In this document: piece by piece, positions 1-10,431 of the stretch
How positions within the stretch are numbered: position 1 is the first letter of the stretch
Layout of the letters: each line of letters begins with the position of its first letter
Source of the DNA: Choristoneura fumiferana
Taxonomy: Eukaryota; Arthropoda; Insecta; Lepidoptera; Tortricidae
Reading direction: 5' to 3'
NCBI RefSeq assembly: GCF_025370935.1
Contig: NC_133485.1
Location: 1,482,463 to 1,546,462 of the forward strand
Length of the DNA: 64,000 nucleotides
Made by a program: the position numbers and the translations under genes
Notes under the pieces: generated by a model
Seen by the model: the letters and a program-made list of their open reading frames with translations, nothing else
Database searches by the model: none
Told to the model about the DNA's origin: nothing

Positions 1-110
1 GTTTAGTGTCGTGGTCGTGATAGTTGGATTTGTGTGTGTGTGTTCTTACAGCGTGGAGGAGCTGCATGAATACTCTTTTGTTGCATTGTAGCTACGCCTG
101 TGCGACACGT
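1..110 (+). repeat. Truncated copy of a hammerhead-associated (Penelope-like?) repeat
   Basis: The text 'gtgtgttcttacagcgtgga' followed by 'gagctgcatgaa' matches the middle of a repeat also present at 9963-10092, 10432-10645, 10935-11062 and 35311-35495. This copy is cut by the window edge and diverges after about position 85, so the hammerhead-like part seen in two sister copies is missing. No coding capacity is seen. Membership of the family is seen directly by comparison; the Penelope-like assignment is inference. Confidence 0.6.
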
Positions 111-235
111 ATCTCAGATTCCTCCTTGAACGAAAACACATGTGGTGCACCAACGCAACTGTCTTGCATGTGTGGGTGTGGAATAGCAAGACAAAGGTAT
201 GATAATTTTAGGGCCCGAAATTTTGTGTGCGGCAA

Positions 236-420
236 ATTACAGATCAATCAATCAATCGATCAATATCTTTATTTTGCTTAAAATGTGGTAGAACAATACA
301 GGTAACAATGTAAAAAAAAAAATTAATGTTTCACACACTTCACCAATATAGGCATGCAAAAAATATAAATGTACATGAATAGAAACAAAAAATAAAAGTC
401 ATAGAAATAAAAAGCCGATC
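236..420 (-). mobile_element. LINE-type 3' tail with (ATCA)n
   Basis: On the minus strand an AATAAAG polyadenylation-like signal is followed by (GATT)n, an arrangement typical of CR1/Jockey-type LINE 3' ends that finish in a short microsatellite instead of poly(A). The upstream part is AT-rich and shows no recognisable coding sequence. The inner boundary is a guess. Confidence 0.35.
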
Positions 421-560
421 AGAGCCTATACATGATTTGAATAAGGCAATTCAAACGGATTAAACTATCCGATTTTTCATCATTGACCGCTGAAAAAAAG
501 TACTTACAGTCGAACAAATTGAATCATGACCAAGGAAGGAACCTTTTAATAATCAATTCG

Positions 561-655
561 TATGATTTCATACACAAAATATGCCCCGTCACGGGATATT
601 AATTAGCACAAAGGTTCGTAGTCGGGTTCTTTAATTTATAGGATCTGGTCGTCAA
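561..655 (-). mobile_element. SINE family B fragment (internally deleted)
   Basis: Contains 'gccccgtcacgggat', 'ggttcgtagtcgggttct' and 'ggatctggtcgtc', which correspond in order to parts of the minus-oriented SINE at 12680-12954. The tRNA-like B-box region and part of the tail have been lost, so this is an old, shrunken copy. Confidence 0.6.
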
Positions 656-1284
656 AATAAAGAGTAATTGAGTAATTGTATTGTATTGTAACATAAGTAA
701 AAAAAAACTGTCGATTTGTCGATAACATCGATAAAAAGCGGTGCTCCCTCCCTACAATCTGTCAATAACCGCACGCAAAATTCCGGGCCCTAATAATTTA
801 TTATGTAAGGTCGCGGATGAGCTAAGAATTTGTTTATACATAGTTCATTTATTGACATTGTCCAACTTTGTCCAACCACTGTGCACTTCTCGGAACTTAA
901 CCCAGTGTTTACCAGCGCACAGTGGGCCAGCCCTCAATTGTTGGCAAAAATCCGCAATCATTTGTCCATCAAGCACAATGGGACCGTTACAAGCATTACG
1001 GATGTAAAATAATTATACATTTTCGTGCAACGGTATTTGTAAACGTATTGTGCGATAAATTGTATGCGTGCATGGAAACATGTTTATTTTTAACTTGTGG
1101 AGTGTGTAATAGTACATTGTGCATTAAGGGGCGTAAGAAGGGGATTACTAACGAGAGTCTATTAGAAGCCCGGCGCCGGAGGCGCTACCTCGTGGGCTTA
1201 CTGGAGCTAACGCTCCCCCGCTCATGGAAGCACGTTAGTTTTTGCTGACTGTAGTACGGAACCCTAAAAAAGGAAAGTAAGAGT
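656..1284. other. No feature recognised
   Basis: Mixed-composition DNA with several overlapping short ORFs on the plus strand (741-1248), none resembling a known protein and none with a codon pattern I would trust. A GC-richer patch at 1168-1215 ('ggcgccggaggcgctacc') stands out from the AT-rich surroundings but is unexplained. Confidence 0.5.
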
Positions 1285-1345
1285 AAAAGATTGTTTTTTT
1301 GGAATCTTTTTGTATTTTTTATTTCAATTCCAATTTTTTTTATAA
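1285..1345 (-). repeat. Fragment of repeat family F
   Basis: 'ggaatctttttgtatttttt' followed by 'atttcaattccaat' is the inverted form of the 'ggagttgaaataaaaaatac' segment found at 8330, 49260, 55800 and 55930. In translation both give the same chance peptide IEIKNTKR/VEIKNTKR, a useful marker that these are copies of one repeat and not a gene. Confidence 0.5.
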
Positions 1346-2419
1346 AGAAAAGAAAGTAAGAGTGTTTAAGCAGCATGTGGTCGCATGCGTTTTTACTACC
1401 AACTGCACTCTTGGGCCGCATTTATTTGGGCCAACAACGCATCTCTAACTTAACTTATGCTATGGGTGTCCATGTGCGGAGGTAATTTCTTTACATAATG
1501 ATGTTTCTTTTTGTTTTTTCTTTTTTCGTTTACTAAAAGTCGAGTAATTACCCTCAACCGTATTTTAACTATATCTATCAACTTCCAAAGCAAAACAACC
1601 GACATTCCATTAACTTACCGTCGTCACAGCCCCAAAAACCCAAACCGCACACCTTTTTAGAAAATCTGTGTTGTTGTCGCAGGAATAAAACTATCTATTC
1701 AATGTTTGGCATTTTTGCACCTTACAGCATTAACTTAAAGATTATATTACAACTGTGTATATGACTGGTAAGGAAACCCTGGAATATTAGTGGTAGAAAA
1801 TTCCTAACCGCATCATGCGAACTTGGAACCTTGGATCGCGAAAGCAGTTGCCAGTGACTGACACTGGTGGCGTGCCTGTAGTTTAACATGATGGAGTAAT
1901 GACGGTTGAGGAGATGGTTTGACGCAATTATTATAATATAAAAGATCATGATTTGTTAATTGAGGTTACCTGGGGGATTGAACCTCGCTAGGGTTAAATA
2001 TAAGATAATTAGTATGCCAATTAATTGTTAAAGTAATCTAAGTTTAATATTTAACAGTAAGTCAAAATTATGAAAGAAATTAAGAACATTTATGATAATT
2101 ATGAAATACAAACTGTACTTATTATAAAAGCTATTATTGGACGTTAAAAGGTAAGCTGGCTCAGCTAAACGTTACGGATTGCTTGGTGACGCTGCTGATT
2201 TGTGGGGAACCCAAATTTTTAGAACTTCTCCGTAATTTTTATCTCAGATACATAAAAAAAAAACAATTATAAGGAGTCCCTTTAAGCAAAATTCTGGAGA
2301 TGCTCGCAGCGTTTCCTCTTTAAACAGCTAAGCTAATTCTTCCTTCGAGAAAGCTGCCAGCTCTTCGGTCCCATATGACGTCTACCTTACTTCTTTGTTA
2401 TTTCCTAATAAAGGTTCAA
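1346..2419. other. AT-rich DNA, no gene seen
   Basis: About 1 kb of AT-rich sequence with short ORFs only. No SINE boxes, LINE tail or inverted repeat was recognised. It could hold old unrecognisable repeats or intronic DNA. Confidence 0.5.
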
Positions 2420-2640
2420 AGCTTCCACAAAAATTACACTGTTTGCCCTTGATGCACAAGAAGGGTGTTATAAGTTTGACACCAATATCTGTCTGTCTGT
2501 CTATCATCGTAGCTCTAAGACAGATAGATCTATTTCGATGTGTGTTTTTTGTACGTGTAACCGGCTTTCCTTGCGGTAGATCTTAGTTATGTTTGATAAA
2601 AATTGGTTGGCTGTTTTGAGATATTTGACTTTGAAATGTC
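2420..2640 (+). repeat. Repeat family T, diverged copy
   Basis: Carries 'gggtgttataagtttgac', a 'tctgtctgtctgtct' run, 'gtagctct' and a closing 'ttttgagatatttgac'. The same ordered blocks occur at 38283-38510, 39668-39900, 42490-42722 and 50935-51185. The family has no coding capacity here; its class is not clear to me. Confidence 0.6.
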
Positions 2641-2693
2641 GGAGCATATTCAACTTTTCTATGTTATGAGTTATGTCATCTCCAAATTAGGCG

Positions 2694-2837
2694 TATGGAA
2701 AACTATAAACATAACCAGGGTTCGTAAAACGCCAGCAAAAGTCAATGAAGTGCTAGGGTTGTCATAATAGTCAATATCATTTCAATCGATTTGGCTTCCA
2801 CTTTACGAACCATGGTTACCTCTATGGTTTTCCATGG
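2694..2837. mobile_element. Foldback MITE, about 140 bp
   Basis: Ends are imperfect inverted repeats: left 'tatggaaaactataaacata' then 'accagggttcgtaaa'; right 'tttacgaaccatggt' then 'tacctctatggttttcca'. The arms pair over about 35 bases with a central loop. No clear target duplication was found. A DNA-transposon-derived MITE is the simplest reading. Confidence 0.6.
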
Positions 2838-3435
2838 ACCGTGCTCCCCACGCTTGCTCGTTCATCACTCATCACGCACGCCAATTTTATTTCCAATTTT
2901 CATTCCAAATCATAATTTGTGACGCCCGGAAACTATTATGAAAGATAAATGAATTTGTTTACATTGCTTCCATATAAAATGGATGCAAAAACAATCTTTT
3001 TTTATTTTACAGTCGTAGTTGATGTTGACTTTGATGTATTTTTGGGATTTTCTATGGAAATTCAGGAAATAAAACTGGAACAAACATTGCTGTTCCCGGG
3101 TTCATGATGATCGCATATATTTTTGTAACATCTTTGTAAACAAACATTGTGGATGAGCAATAAAGTATTGAATATTAAATTTTTATTGTAATGCCTCGTG
3201 TAAGTTAAACCGCAGGTTTACTATTTGCAGTCCAATTTTCATCTAAATTCTCTACGACCAAATATTAAAATATCTAAAGATTCACATTGCTATTTTTCAA
3301 GATCATAGAACGCCATAGTTCAAGCCAGACTCTGGGAAATAACAACTCAGGCAAGGAATATTAGAAGATGGGCGGGTTGCGGAGCCACTCCACGACGCCC
3401 TCGAAAAAGGAGCCTTCTCTAAGGCCTGGTTGCTC

Positions 3436-3558
3436 TAAGCCTACTCTGAGGGCTGGTAACGCATCTATAATTCGACCATGTTATCGAATGTCCAAGGGCG
3501 GCGGTGATTGCGTTCCATCAGGTGACGCCCCTGCTCGTTTCCCCCCTATCATATAATA
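3436..3558 (+). mobile_element. LINE 3' end ('ggcggtgat' family)
   Basis: 'gggcggcggtgattgcgtt', 'ccatcaggtgacgcc' and 'tgctcgtttccccc' form the 3' untranslated end of a common lepidopteran non-LTR element; related copies lie at 26067-26185, 46918-47050 and 61515-61625 on the other strand. The tail is a degenerate 'atataataag'. Confidence 0.6.
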
Positions 3559-3579
3559 AGTTTTTGCTAACCTTTTAAT

Positions 3580-3850
3580 TGTTTTGCTGACTGTATTCTT
3601 TGTGACTGTAATTGCATTTTCATACTACATTTTTGTACCAAATTTCAAATTAATGCCATTTACCTCTGAGGAGTTCCGTCCTGCATAGACGATCTTGGCC
3701 GTACCACCAGAATTTCACTGGCAGATTATTATACTGTCACCAGATTTAAATAAGTTTGCCAAATTTCAAGTCAATCCGGCCACTGAAAGAACTCAAATTC
3801 AACTTGCAAGATTTGAAAGCTTGTAAAAAAGCGACGTCGATTAATCCCGA
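3580..3850 (+). repeat. Repeat family G, copy 1
   Basis: Blocks 'ttttgctgactgtat', 'gtaccaaatttcaaa', 'gaggagttccgtcctgc', 'gacgatcttggcc' and a final 'aagcttgtaaaaaa' recur in the same order at 23585-23870 and 48020-48300. The element begins near 'aagctttttt' and ends in 'aagcttgtaaaa', so its ends are roughly inverted. No protein is encoded. Confidence 0.7.
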
Positions 3851-3878
3851 ACGCCGCACAAAAGCCTACGGACCCAGT

Positions 3879-3955
3879 TGCGGTTTCGGTCCTAGCTTCG
3901 GCAGATTTTCTGCCGAAATCTAAACTCCAAAGTACCGAAACTCACCGCCACAGAA
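3879..3955. repeat. Quasi-palindrome with 'tcggcag' hairpin
   Basis: Centre 'ttcggcagattttctgccga' is a perfect short hairpin. Around it 'gcggtttcggt' faces 'accgaaactcaccgc', so the pairing continues with gaps. It is probably a shrunken foldback element. Confidence 0.45.
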
Positions 3956-4394
3956 ACCGAATGTTTTCACATTACTAATTACAAACAAGCAGGCTGCGTC
4001 ACTACGTGTCGCAAACTCTCCGCTAACTCGCTCGGTTCGCTGGGCGCACTCGCCAACATTTTTGGCACACAGTCAACTGTCACACGCATTGTGCCCGACT
4101 ATTCTGGGTGAGCTTGCGCACACAACACGATATATTGCAGTTTACGATATATTGCCACAATTGGGCAGTTTTCGGGATAAAAAAATATGTTTTTCCATCA
4201 GTTAGATTATCAGATGTGTCGATCAACTTATTCTTGTCACTCGTTGCTATAGTTACGGTCTCTTGGGTCACTTTTTAAACTATAAGTAACATGAATTTTT
4301 GTGGTAGTTTTAAGCCCCTTCTATAATAAGTCATCTAGCATGTTAGTATAATATGACACAACATTTCTTCTATCAAACTATACTACTTTTGTCC

Positions 4395-4612
4395 AGTGGC
4401 GTAACTTTACCATCTGGGGCCCGTGGCAAATTCTTTTGATGGGGCCCTATCAGTACAAATCGTCACGTTGTACTTAGTTTAATTTTAAGTAAAATAAAAT
4501 ACTCAGGTACAAAATAAAAATAAAACTGAGCTCGCAGCCTCTTGGGCCGGGGCCCTCTTGGGTCGGGGGCCCGTGGCATTTTGCCAGCCCTGCCACCTTC
4601 TAGTTACGCCAG
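4395..4612. mobile_element. hAT-like MITE with 8-bp target duplication
   Basis: The 218-bp element starts 'agtggcgtaactttacc' and ends 'tctagttacgccag'. It is flanked on both sides by ttttgtcc (4387-4394 and 4613-4620), an 8-bp target duplication as expected for hAT insertions. Subterminal 'ggggcccgtggca' copies near both ends add to the symmetry. No transposase is present. The right end appears to lack two bases of the ideal CAGTGGCG terminus. Confidence 0.75.
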
Positions 4613-4808
4613 TTTTGTCCCCTCGCTGACGGGACAAAATAACAACAATAAATAGTTGATCCACCTAGATCTATAATATTGCATACATATTTTTTATTTT
4701 GTCAATCAAACAAAAAATTACAAAGATGAACCGCAAAGTTTAGGAGTGGGGACCCCTGACTTCACGCTGTGATAAAAAGTGTCGCTCGGTTCGACTTTCA
4801 CTGGTTCA

Positions 4809-4875
4809 TCAAATACAAATACAAATACAAATACAAATATTCTTTATGCACACCATAAAGCAGTAAAAATACTTC
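4809..4875 (-). repeat. (CAAATA)n tract with LINE-like tail
   Basis: Five tandem 'caaata' units followed by 'ttctttatgcacaccataaa'. Read on the minus strand this is a short unique end running into a hexanucleotide tail, a common end for CR1/Jockey-like LINEs. The tract itself is about 30 bp. Confidence 0.5.
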
Positions 4876-4877
4876 AT

Positions 4878-5030
4878 CATCATCATCGCAGCCGTAGGAC
4901 ATCCACTGTTGGACATAGGCCTCCCCCACCTACCTAGACCTATACCTCCAGTTGTTTCTGTTGGAAGCTGCCTGCTTCGACCGTGAACCAGCGACGTTAA
5001 CCAGGTCATCCGTCCATCTTGTTGTTTCCC
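4878..5030 (-). mobile_element. RTE-clade LINE ORF2 C-terminus and 3' end
   Basis: On the minus strand the sequence reads RWTDDLVNVAGS, then QAASNRNNW, one stop, then VGEAYVQQWMSYG and a (GAT)n tail. This is the characteristic C-terminus of lepidopteran RTE (BovB-like) ORF2, whose intact form runs from an RWTDDL motif to an AYVQQW motif. The copy is 5'-truncated and carries one in-frame stop. The (ATC)4 run on the plus strand at 4876 is its tail. Confidence 0.85.
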
Positions 5031-6578
5031 TAAGTTTCACATTTTCAATTATTGTTCTCGAACAACTTATCCTAATTTGTTGAGCATTTCTAATAAAGTT
5101 TGTACATTTGATTTGCGACTCCGATTTGGGTAAAAATTTGCAGGTAGATAGAGTGAACGATACTGAGTTTAAATAACATAGTCTCCCGAAATATCCCAGT
5201 TAATTTGTATGGAAAGTTCCTTTTTTGTTACCGCAAATCCATAGAGCTTTTTTAGAAATGCTCTGTTATGGTAAATTATTGCTTAAAAAATAATTAACAA
5301 TTATTACACAAAACTGTTTGATTCTAAACAAGGGACTTTCCTGCGTTATCTTGTGATACAAAAACTGAAAAAATATCGCTTAGCTTCCGAAGCAAAACAG
5401 CCCTACCGCGTGTTTCAAAGGAATTCCTATAACACTGCGAATCATATTAATCTCTTTCACGTTTCCACTGCTGCGTTATAGCTTAGTCCGCTATGCAGTT
5501 CGTTTAATTAATTCGCTGTGATTGCAAATTTCGATCATTTCTGTATACATTTATTTAAATGGTTTTACGTGATGACTTTTTTAATGGGGCACTTTGGATG
5601 TATCTAAAAACAATTAATTTATTACTTTAGAAATAAGGATGATCTATTTTTAATACTGATAATACGTCGTGTCATTTTTGATTTCCTTTAACTTAAGGGG
5701 AACATTCAACAGCTACTAATATGAAGGTCTTTCATGAAAACGGAATTGTTAAAAAAAGTTTGAGACTGTTGGCTTCATTCATATTCAGGTCACAATAAAT
5801 ATTAGAAACAGTTGCATAACTTTTTTTTTTTCAAAATTCACACCTCTGCCCTATGTATAAATGGTTACCATTCTTAAAGTCAACATTCTGTGTAAAAAGC
5901 TTCATAATTTATTCTGTGAAACTGATCCCTTCTCAAGGCTACTGTTGTTTACTTTAAAACGTCATGACATAATATAGATCTCGCCCTGACCCGGTCAACT
6001 ACCCCCAATCTGTCCGTCCGTCCGTCGAGGTCAATCCACTTAACCGTTTACGACATAAATGTTAATAAGTGATTCTTTTTTTTTCGCTTTGCGTCTGTCT
6101 GTGCCACTTCCTGCGAGCTATCGATCAATTTACGTGTTTTGTCTGCTGCAAATAAACGAGAGTGTATTTTGGATTTTTGTTACGTTGAGTTTACACACAT
6201 TTTACAATTCAAAAAGCGAAACTTACACGTAACGTAATTATGTTTTTCCACTTTTTACAAGGCTGGCAATACATTGGCAGTTCTAATAGTACCTACTGTA
6301 GGTGTCTGGGCGCTTGTGATATTTAATATCACGTAAATTGTATGCCCTTTGTTGGTTTTCATGATAAAAACATACTTTTTATTACTACTTTTTTTTATTA
6401 AGTACAGGCAAAGGTTAAAATACAGCAGTTTGAATATTAGTACGGTTTTCGAAGTTTTCTAGTTAGCTTTGAATTCTATGCATCTCTAGGTTAATTAATT
6501 GATTATTAGTTAAGTGTGTTCTAATTTTGCCATACGATTATTTTTCAATAATTTCTAGAATTTTGTTTGTGCATAGCA
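5031..6578. other. AT-rich DNA, no gene seen
   Basis: No ORF of note, no SINE or LINE end. Short homopolymers (poly-T near 5820 and 6066) and a 'gtccgtccgtccgtcg' run at 6008 are the only local structure. Confidence 0.5.
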
Positions 6579-6705
6579 ATATTATGGCCAACTATTTTTT
6601 TGAACTATATAATTGGTACGATATATTATAAAAAAAAAAACTACCAAGTTTCTTGCAGCGTATTTATTCTTGGCCATAATGGTTTGCTGGTAGAATAAAA
6701 AAAAC
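6578..6705. repeat. Possible small inverted repeat ('attatggccaa')
   Basis: 'attatggccaa' near 6581 faces 'ttggccataat' near 6670. The right part, 'aaaaaaactaccaagtttct' to 'gctggtagaataaa', also resembles 63580-63665 ('ctgctaggtttgtcgcagca' to 'gctggaagaataaa'). That suggests two diverged copies of one repeat. Confidence 0.4.
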
Positions 6706-7982
6706 TGTAATTTAATCTTAATTTTATTGTATGCAATAAAATAAACTAAAATAAATCCCCGTCGTTTGATTCAAATTTCATTAGGTACGAAGAAAGTCCA
6801 TAATTTCCAAATTTAGTTCAGTTTATTTACGCAAATAATCGAAATTTCTCGCGAAAATTTACGACGAAACCCGACCACGGCCGAGGACGAATAAATCGCG
6901 CGGCAAACGGGATTTGGCACTCGGGTGCATCTTGGTGCCACATAAACACCCTCAAAACTAAACTGCACTAAAACGAAAACTAAATACTTTCAAATTCCAT
7001 CTTGAGCACACCACTTAAGGTATAAAATTGAAAAAATTCGCGCGTGGACTTATGCCTTTTAGGTTTAAGAAGCTTGTTTCCAAGAAACTGTCCTTTGATG
7101 AAAGTGAGACAGATATTATGTGTTCGAAGTCAAATTAGACATTCGCGAAATGTACTGTTGTCAAATATTTTGGCTGCCGAAGGTTATTTAGGTAGCGAGG
7201 TTTTTCATTTTTTTTCACAGAATTTTGGCTTTCGGTCGCGTATCCACCGCAGTAGTGCAGCTATGTGATGCGTGAGTTTTCGAGCGCGAAATCAAAATCA
7301 ACGTAGCGGTCAAAACACAACCATTAATTGGGAATTTTGCTCGTAGACATTACTTTTCTTAACACATTAAATAATAAAAGAGTTATCTATAGGCAATTTG
7401 ACCAACGTCGAGATAATGTTACGAGCGGACGGATCAATCATTATCTATCTGGTGCGGCCCGTGCCAAATTGGCGAAGAAGTGGACTTACCCAAGTTCGCT
7501 GCCGACTTCTGACTGGCCACGGTTTGCGATGGTGGTTTTGAAGCAGTGCACGTCGTTGTCTGTATTATCACTCAATCCTAATAGATTATTGAGATAACTT
7601 CTTTATTATGATTGTCAAGCGGAATGATTTGTTTACATATGACAGACAGACGACAAGATGACAATGAAAGAATACCGCATGGCATCAGAGGTTCCGGCCA
7701 GCGTTGCCTAGGCTTGTCCACCTCCTTGCACACGGCAATTACGGCGCAACCACTATCATTCCAGGGCAGCGCTGAATTCGCATTCGAGATTTCATTAGAG
7801 AATCGCACCCTAGCTTCGTTATACTCTTACCGCTTCGGTACCTTGCGCAGCTTTGATGGATACACAGCCTTAGTGTCGATGTACTTTATTTAGCGAGGCT
7901 GAATATTTCTGATATAGAAAGACGTGGTGTTACAGTCTCAGAATAAGCTTATTTTGGTGCCAAATCGCTATAATGCAATAGT
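6706..7982. other. No feature recognised
   Basis: Several ORFs of 74-93 codons occur on both strands (7044-7893) and overlap heavily. None resembles a known domain. The GC content rises around 7380-7860, so a decayed coding exon cannot be excluded, but I see no splice or codon signal strong enough to call one. Confidence 0.4.
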
Positions 7983-8261
7983 TTATCTCGGCCTATATGT
8001 CCCACTGCGGGACACCGCCGTAGACCTATCAGTGTGAGAGGGTTAGGCCATAGTTCCCGCGCAGGCCCAGCACGGATTGAGAACTTCACAAACATCATTG
8101 AAGTAGGGGTATCCGGTTTTCCCTTTAACGAAAAGTTTGTGGCAAATTTCACATGTAATTTGGCAAATAAATTCCGAAAACCTCAGAGATGCTAGCTACT
8201 CCAGGCTCGAACCTACGATCCTTAAGAAGCCATAGGTCAAACCATTATGCTACCACGGCTT
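7983..8261 (-). mobile_element. SINE family A, tRNA-derived, old copy
   Basis: Read on the minus strand: A-box-like 'agccgtggtagcataatggt', B-box-like 'ggttcgagcc', the 'tttgccacaaac' body, then 'ccgcgcgggaactatggcc' relatives and the end 'agtgggacatataggc'. It matches the better preserved copies at 11902-12203 and 15612-15914 but has several substitutions and has lost its (GAT)n tail. Confidence 0.75.
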
Positions 8262-8287
8262 ATTACGTAGGTGTGGTATGTAGTGAT

Positions 8288-8660
8288 ATAGTTTCACGGG
8301 ATACCCGTAAAAGTAACAAATTTGGAGTTGAAATAAAAAATACAAAAAGACTCCAAAAAACCAATCATAATTTGATTGCTTAGTAGCGACATTCTTGCCT
8401 GGGTGAGCGGTTAGTTCCGAAAGAATGTGACGTCTCTCGTTGAGAGCGGAACATAGATGGCGCTGTGCTGCTGCATAAGTAGCGTAGTAGAAATAAGCAA
8501 CCTGAGATGTATGCATAGGAAGTCTAGATTCCTGTCCAGCGGTGGTGTAGGAGTTTATAGCACGCAGCACGGATTGCTGAGGACCTGGGTTCGATTCCCA
8601 ACGCTGGTCTCTTTTTCTGGTTTTTCTGTGCATCCTTGTCTCAGTTTGTATTTTCGGTAT
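8288..8660 (+). mobile_element. Repeat family F with tRNA-like 3' part, copy 1
   Basis: The 5' part holds 'gtaacaaatttggagttgaa', 'tttgattgcttagtagcgac' and 'gtagcgtagtagaaa'. The 3' part has an A-box-like 'agcggtggtgtaggagttta' and a B-box-like 'gggttcgattccca', then 'tttctgtgcatcc' and 'ctcagtttgtattttcg'. Other copies: 49228-49690 and 55474-55850. The tRNA-like boxes suggest Pol III descent for the 3' part; the long 5' leader is unusual for a SINE. Confidence 0.7.
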
Positions 8661-9352
8661 GTAGTTAGAGTTTGGTTGAGATTAGAACAATATATAATCT
8701 AACACACTTCCGATATTTCGACGCAGTTTAATTTAAAAGATGTTGTAAAAAATCCCTTGAATTTAATCACATTTAATTTTGAATTCGATGTGTTGATTTT
8801 TCCCCGTGAATGTTACACTGAAAAAAAATTGAAATTATTTTTTACTTTACACCATATTATCGAAAAGTCATTTCACTTTGATTTTTCTTTTTTTCTTGAC
8901 ACAGCGCACTTAAACCAGCGCTTTCACTCAAACAAATAAAATGATACAAGTGGCCGTAAAACGTATCGGATTTAGCACAAAAGCCACGTGCGAACGATCG
9001 TAAATATTGTCTGTCTGTACTCTTGTTTTGTTTCAACTTGTTTGACTTCGAGGGTGCAAGGTAAATTTTAAGCGTAGGTATTTGTGTAAATTATTGCTGA
9101 AACAATACGGATAAAAGTTTAAACCAACTTTTTGTTTCTGACTACCTTTTAACTTGTATGTTTTACTGTACCAAACCATAAAGATACACAAAATAACCGT
9201 GTCGGTTGAATGAAATGACACAAAAGTTAAAAAATATACATTTTTAAGTACTTTACTGTACCGTGTCATTCAAAGATTCCTTATTAATAAATATTTTACT
9301 ATGCCCGTTTTTCCGTCTGCGGCTTAGCTTAGAGACTGCTAGTGATAGAAAA
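8661..9352. other. AT-rich DNA, no gene seen
   Basis: No repeat family recognised. Minor ORFs only. 'taaaaaatatacatttttaa' near 9230 is a weak AT-rich symmetry. Confidence 0.5.
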
Positions 9353-9725
9353 CTGTAATTCTACTAATATTATAAATGTAAAAAGTTTGTGAAGATGTTT
9401 GAATGTTTAGAGGTTTGGATGTTTGTTACTCAATCACGCAATAACGGCTGAACCGATTTAAATGAAATTCGGTATACAGATAGTTTGAGTCCCGGGGCAG
9501 AACATACATACATACATAAAATCACGCCTCTTTCCCAACAGGGTAGGCAGAGACTACATCCTTCCACTTGCTACGATTCTGGCATACAACTCTCGCTTCC
9601 TCTACATTCATCAATCTTTTCATGCATGCGTCGGTTTAGAGTACTCCTGACCCAACCTTTCTTCAGAACGGCAGAACATACGATAGTTTTATTCCGGAAA
9701 AATGCATAGTTCCCGCGGGAATAAA
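9353..9725 (-). mobile_element. Helitron-like (Lep1-type) repeat, interrupted
   Basis: Begins 'ctaatattataaatgtaaaa', continues with 'caataacggctgaaccgatt' and, after an insertion at 9507-9669, resumes with 'cgatagttttattccgg' and 'gcatagttcccgcggg'. This order matches the uninterrupted element at 31640-31857. Elements with these ends are described in Lepidoptera as Helitron-like; I see no Rep/helicase coding. Confidence 0.6.
9507..9669 (-). mobile_element. 5'-truncated LINE tail with 11-bp target duplication
   Basis: The minus strand reads EARVVCQNRSKWKDVVSAYP then VGKEA and a stop, followed by a (TATG)n tail, resembling the C-terminus of an RTE-like ORF2. It is flanked by ggcagaacata at 9496-9506 and 9670-9680, so it is a real insertion of about 163 bp into the Helitron-like repeat. 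The short length points to extreme 5' truncation or a LINE-derived SINE. Confidence 0.8.
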
Positions 9726-9950
9726 TATATTTTTTTGGCCACTTCACTCTAAGAACAAAATTAATCGTCGGGGGAAAAATTCTCGAGTGGCGACCACGAA
9801 CTGGAAGACGAAGCGTTGGCCGGCCACTAAGGTGGACTGACGACGTCGCGAGAGTGGCGGCCAACCAGTGGATGCAATAGGCGAGTTGTCGTTCATTGTG
9901 GCGTTCTAAAACTTTGTTTAACAATGGACGTCTTCCGGCTTATAATGATG
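9726..9950 (+). mobile_element. RTE-clade LINE ORF2 C-terminus and 3' end
   Basis: Translation gives KILEWRPRTGRRSVGRP, LRWTDDVARVAANQWMQ and, after a stop, the remains of the final segment, then 'atggacgtcttccggctta' and 'gatgatta'. This is the same RTE C-terminus as at 4878-5030 and 49737-49985, better preserved upstream. It is 5'-truncated and inactive. Confidence 0.85.
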
Positions 9951-9962
9951 ATTACTGATCTA

Positions 9963-10092
9963 AAAGAAATTTCTTTGCTCACCCGCGACCTTTATGATAA
10001 TTGAGTTTATGCAAAATATGCGTGTTCATGCAGTTCCTCCACCTCCACACTGTAAGAACACACACAAGTCACACAAACCCATCTAACACATC
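9963..10092 (-). repeat. Hammerhead-associated repeat, partial copy
   Basis: 'ctttgctcacccgcgacctt', 'gcaaaatatgcgtgttcatg', 'cctccacctccacactgtaa' and 'aagtcacacaaacccatct' match the 3' two thirds of the copy at 35311-35495 in the same orientation. The hammerhead-like part is absent, possibly lost when the LINE tail at 10118-10390 entered. Confidence 0.7.
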
Positions 10093-10117
10093 CGTAAGTA
10101 CACCATGTAGCAGCAGC

Positions 10118-10390
10118 AGGTGGTAGGACCTTGTGCAAGGTCCGCCCGGATTGCTACCACCATCTTGCTCGCTAATCCTGCCGTGAAGCAGCAGTGCTTG
10201 CACTGTTGTGTTTCGGCGTGGAGAGTAAGACAGCCGGTGAAATTACTGGCACGTGAGGTATCCCATCTTAGGCTCTAGGTTGGCAACGCGTCTGCAATAC
10301 CCTGGTGTTGCAGATGTTTATGGGCGGTGGTGATCTCTTACCATCAGGAGACCCATTTACTCATTTGCCATCCAGTAAAAAAAAAAAAAA
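10118..10390 (+). mobile_element. LINE family R 3' end with poly(A)
   Basis: Holds 'ggtggtaggaccttgtgcaa', 'gattgctaccaccatcttgc', 'tttcggcgtggagagtaaga', 'gggcggtggtgatctcttac' and a 12-A tail. Copies with the same 5' start near 'ggtggtaggacc' occur at 37634-37900, 45965-46253 and 49987-50263, and a shorter one at 41206-41352. The shared start suggests a SINE-like unit or a preferred truncation point. The clade (CR1 or Jockey) is not settled from this part. Confidence 0.75.
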
Positions 10391-10431
10391 CCATAGACAG
10401 CAGGATGAGGATGTTAGGTCTAACATCTGGT

